DNA from: Clostridiaceae bacterium
GTDB lineage: Bacteria > Bacillota > Clostridia > Lachnospirales > Lachnospiraceae
Assembly (NCBI GenBank): GCA_018378255.1
Contig: JAGZXV010000245.1
Span: 1 to 7,409, forward strand
Direction of reading: 5' to 3'
DNA length: 7,409 nt
This document shows, one piece after another, positions 5,718-7,409 of the stretch. Under the pieces are notes generated by a model. It saw only the letters and a program-made list of their open reading frames with translations, searched no databases and was not told the origin of the DNA. The first letter of the stretch is position 1. The number at the start of each line of letters is the position of its first letter. A program made the position numbers and the translations under genes.

Positions 5718-6623
5718 ATGAACGATCAATCCTGCGAATTATGCCCCAGAAAATGCAAAGCGGACCGGACCAAAACCACAGGTTACTGCAAAAGCGGTTC
5801 CGAAGTCAAGGTCGCCAGAGCGGCTTTACATATGTGGGAAGAGCCGTGTATCAGCGGCATGAACGGCAGTGGAACCATCTTCTTTTCAGGCTGCACGCTG
5901 GGCTGCTGCTTTTGTCAGAACTACCGCATCAGCCAGGAAGGGTTTGGTAAAGAAATCACAGTTAATCAGCTTTCGGACATATTTCTGCGTCTGCAGGATC
6001 AGGGGGCTCACAATATCAATCTGGTAACAGCCTCCCATTTCCTTCCCTCCGTCATCAGAGCCCTTGACCTGGTAAAGCACCGGCTAACTATTCCTGTTGT
6101 CTATAACACCAGCGGATATGAACGGACTGAGGCCATCGATCTGTTAGACGGTTATGTGGATATCTGGCTTCCGGATTTTAAATACTACAGCAGCGATCTG
6201 GCTAAACGCTACTCCAACGCTGCGGATTATTTTGAAACGGCATCCCAGGCCATCGCCTATATGATTAAAAAAACCGGTTCACCTGTTTTTGACTGCCGTG
6301 ACCCCCAAACGCCTCTCATGAAAAAGGGCGTCATCATACGCCATATGGTCCTTCCCGGATGCAGATCCGATTCGTTTGCCATCCTGCGCTGGATTGCCGG
6401 ACATCTGCCCAGGGGACAGTATTATATCAGTCTTCTGAGCCAGTACACGCCTTTCTATCACAGCGCAGATCATCCTGAAATCAACCGGCGGATCACTTCC
6501 TATGAATATCAAAAAGTGGTGGATCTGGCTCTTGAACTGGGGCTCGACCAGGGTTTTATGCAGGAAAAAAGCAGTGCGCAAGAAGAATACACACCGCCTT
6601 TTGATCTGGAAGGAATCCAGTAA
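5718..6623 (+). CDS. Radical SAM protein, PflX / PFL-activating-enzyme-like
   Basis: A 301-aa cytoplasmic iron-sulfur protein of the PflX type (homologues of pyruvate formate-lyase activating enzyme). The radical SAM cluster motif is GCTLGCCFCQN, with Cys59, Cys63 and Cys66 in CX3CX2C spacing. Members cleave S-adenosylmethionine to a 5'-deoxyadenosyl radical. An additional N-terminal cysteine set (Cys6, Cys9, Cys13, Cys24; CELCPRKC...GYC) could bind a metal or second cluster. Later conserved-looking segments are NTSGYE (about 131-136), LPDFKYYSSDLAKRYSNA (about 151-168) and the region around IIRHMVLPGC. Length fits the family. It starts at ATG 5718 with GAGGTG five bases upstream. It appears monocistronic, bounded by its own promoter and a terminator. 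No glycyl radical enzyme is visible, so the substrate is unknown and calling it a PFL activase would be overreach. Confidence 0.9.
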   Translation: MNDQSCELCPRKCKADRTKTTGYCKSGSEVKVARAALHMWEEPCISGMNGSGTIFFSGCTLGCCFCQNYRISQEGFGKEITVNQLSDIFLRLQDQGAHNINLVTASHFLPSVIRALDLVKHRLTIPVVYNTSGYERTEAIDLLDGYVDIWLPDFKYYSSDLAKRYSNAADYFETASQAIAYMIKKTGSPVFDCRDPQTPLMKKGVIIRHMVLPGCRSDSFAILRWIAGHLPRGQYYISLLSQYTPFYHSADHPEINRRITSYEYQKVVDLALELGLDQGFMQEKSSAQEEYTPPFDLEGIQ

Positions 6624-6634
6624 TCACATCAAAA

Positions 6635-6674
6635 CGGGGCCGGGATCTGATACGGATATCATCGCCCGGCCCCG
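6635..6674. terminator. GC-rich bidirectional terminator hairpin
   Basis: CGGGGCCGGG (6635-6644) pairs perfectly with CCCGGCCCCG (6665-6674). Within it, TGATA (6648-6652) pairs with TATCA (6657-6661) around CGGA. It begins 12 bp after the radical SAM stop and ends 13 bp before the malic enzyme stop on the opposite strand. The T-run directly follows the stem leftwards (GTTTTG), so it best terminates the malic enzyme transcript. Rightwards the Ts (ATTTTC) come about 7 bases late. Confidence 0.75.
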
Positions 6675-6687
6675 GCACACATTTTCA

Positions 6688-7409
6688 TCACTTTCTCACA
6701 GCGCCTGATCTTACCGCCGCTTCCCCTATTCTCTTAGCAACGTGAGGGGCTACCCTCGGGTCTAAAGCTGCCGGAATGATATATTCCGCACAGAGTTTTT
6801 CCGGTTCAACCAGCTCGGCAATTGCATAGGCTGCCGCAACCTTCATCTCATAGTTAATATCTCTGGCTCCCGCATCCAGCGCTCCGCGGAAAATTCCCGG
6901 GAATGCCAGCACATTGTTGATCTGGTTGGGGAAATCGGAACGCCCTGTTCCCATTACCTTTACGCCTGCTGCAACCGCTTCCTCGTACATGATCTCAGGA
7001 GTTGGGTTTGCCATGGCAAATACCACCGGATCCTGGTTCATAACCTTAACCATCTCCGGTTTCAGCGCGCCTGCCACGGAAACTCCGATGAACACATCCG
7101 CTCCAACCAGTGCATCGGCCAGGGTTCCCCTTTTATCCTCCAGATTGGTGATCTCGCAGAGCATCTTCTTATGGTCTTTGATTCCAACTTCACGTTCTTT
7201 ATATAAAATCCCGTTCTCATCACAGGCGATGATATGTTTCACCCCTGCTGCAAGAAGCATCTTAATGATAGCGGTTCCCGCAGACCCCGGACCATTTAAA
7301 ACCACATGAATCTCTTCCATCTTCTTGTCCACAACTTTTAAGGCATTGATTAAAGCTGCCGGAATGATATATTCCGCACAGAGTTTTTCCGGTTCAACCA
7401 GCTCGGCAA
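6688..7409 (-). CDS. Malic enzyme, C-terminal part, with anomalous 5' end
   Basis: The visible 239 residues contain the NAD-binding domain of a bacterial malic enzyme, which oxidatively decarboxylates malate to pyruvate. Segments seen are LINALKVVDKK, the dinucleotide fold NGPGSAGTAI, an acidic residue after strand 2 (ACDENGI, suggesting NAD rather than NADP), FAMANPTPEIMYEEA, TGRSDFPNQINNVLAFPGIF and the C-terminal IIPAALDPRVAPHVAKRIGEAA. The frame is open to the window edge, so the catalytic N-terminal domain is not shown. The first 19 visible residues (AELVEPEK...IIPAAL) are an exact copy of residues 197-215 of the same fragment. They replace the sequence expected just before LINALKVV. This is either an in-frame tandem duplication of 196 codons or a chimeric sequence end. 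The GTG at 7332 that begins the longest apparent ORF is internal to the domain and not a true start. Confidence 0.9.
   Translation of the reverse strand, partial: AELVEPEKLCAEYIIPAALINALKVVDKKMEEIHVVLNGPGSAGTAIIKMLLAAGVKHIIACDENGILYKEREVGIKDHKKMLCEITNLEDKRGTLADALVGADVFIGVSVAGALKPEMVKVMNQDPVVFAMANPTPEIMYEEAVAAGVKVMGTGRSDFPNQINNVLAFPGIFRGALDAGARDINYEMKVAAAYAIAELVEPEKLCAEYIIPAALDPRVAPHVAKRIGEAAVRSGAVRK
6763..6821 (+). repeat. Direct repeat copy 1 (in the 3' part of malic enzyme)
   Basis: This 59-bp segment encodes the native C-terminal stretch AELVEPEK...PAAL of malic enzyme on the minus strand. It is identical to 7351-7409 in the same orientation, 588 bp away. This copy is in its expected protein context, followed by DPRVAPHVAKR. 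Confidence 0.97.
7351..7409 (+). repeat. Direct repeat copy 2 (window edge, out of context)
   Basis: Identical to 6763-6821 over all 59 bases up to the window edge, so the true repeat may be longer. The identity stops at 7351, where sequence encoding LINALKVV begins on the minus strand. The 588-bp offset keeps the malic enzyme frame. The copy sits upstream of the NAD-binding domain, where C-terminal sequence is not expected. Confidence 0.97.

Noticed and set aside
6914..7309. Plus-strand 131-codon frame opposite malic enzyme.
   Set aside because: Antisense shadow of the NAD-binding domain, with no promoter or ribosome site.
1..7409. CRISPR arrays, tRNA or rRNA genes, insertion sequences and attachment sites.
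   Set aside because: I saw no regularly spaced repeats, no conserved rRNA or tRNA elements and no transposase or integrase-like protein. The only long repeat is the malic enzyme pair.

Overview
The window looks like a piece of an anaerobic, fermentative Clostridia chromosome, most likely Lachnospiraceae or a close relative. This is inferred from gene content: an [FeFe]-hydrogenase, a Firmicutes-type SDR fructuronate reductase next to uxuA, malic enzyme, azlCD, and strong purine-rich ribosome binding sites with sigma-A-type promoters. I recognise no transposase, phage, CRISPR, rRNA or tRNA sequence. Both window edges cut genes.

Layout, left to right. (1) 1-1178, plus strand: the C-terminal part of an [FeFe]-hydrogenase, ending at a strong bidirectional terminator (1187-1237). 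(2) 1319-3313, minus strand: a two-gene hexuronate operon, uxuA (mannonate dehydratase) then an SDR D-mannonate oxidoreductase (uxuB type). It is divergent from an AraC-family regulator (3513-4397, plus) across a 199-bp intergenic region with readable promoters on both strands. (3) 4416-5442, minus strand: azlC-azlD, a two-part branched-chain amino acid exporter with overlapping genes. (4) 5443-5717: the longest gene-free stretch (275 bp). It holds two promoters that point toward each other, a perfect dyad filling the spacer of the azlC promoter, and a roughly 215-nt potentially structured azlC leader. (5) 5718-6623, plus strand: a radical SAM protein of the PflX type (PFL-activase-like). (6) A GC-rich bidirectional terminator, then 6688-7409, minus strand: the C-terminal part of a malic enzyme whose visible 5' end is abnormal.

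How the genes fit together. UxuB and UxuA are consecutive steps (fructuronate to mannonate to 2-keto-3-deoxygluconate) of glucuronate/galacturonate breakdown, and the divergent AraC protein is their probable local regulator. The hydrogenase and malic enzyme belong to fermentative redox and carbon metabolism. AzlCD and the radical SAM protein are not obviously linked to the sugar acid genes.

I see no clear new multi-gene system. The points most worth a second look are the azlC leader and promoter architecture, and an exact 59-bp direct repeat that implies either an in-frame 588-bp tandem duplication in the malic enzyme gene or an assembly artefact at the sequence end. Three starts (uxuA, the AraC gene, azlC) are placed downstream of the longest possible ORF for stated reasons.
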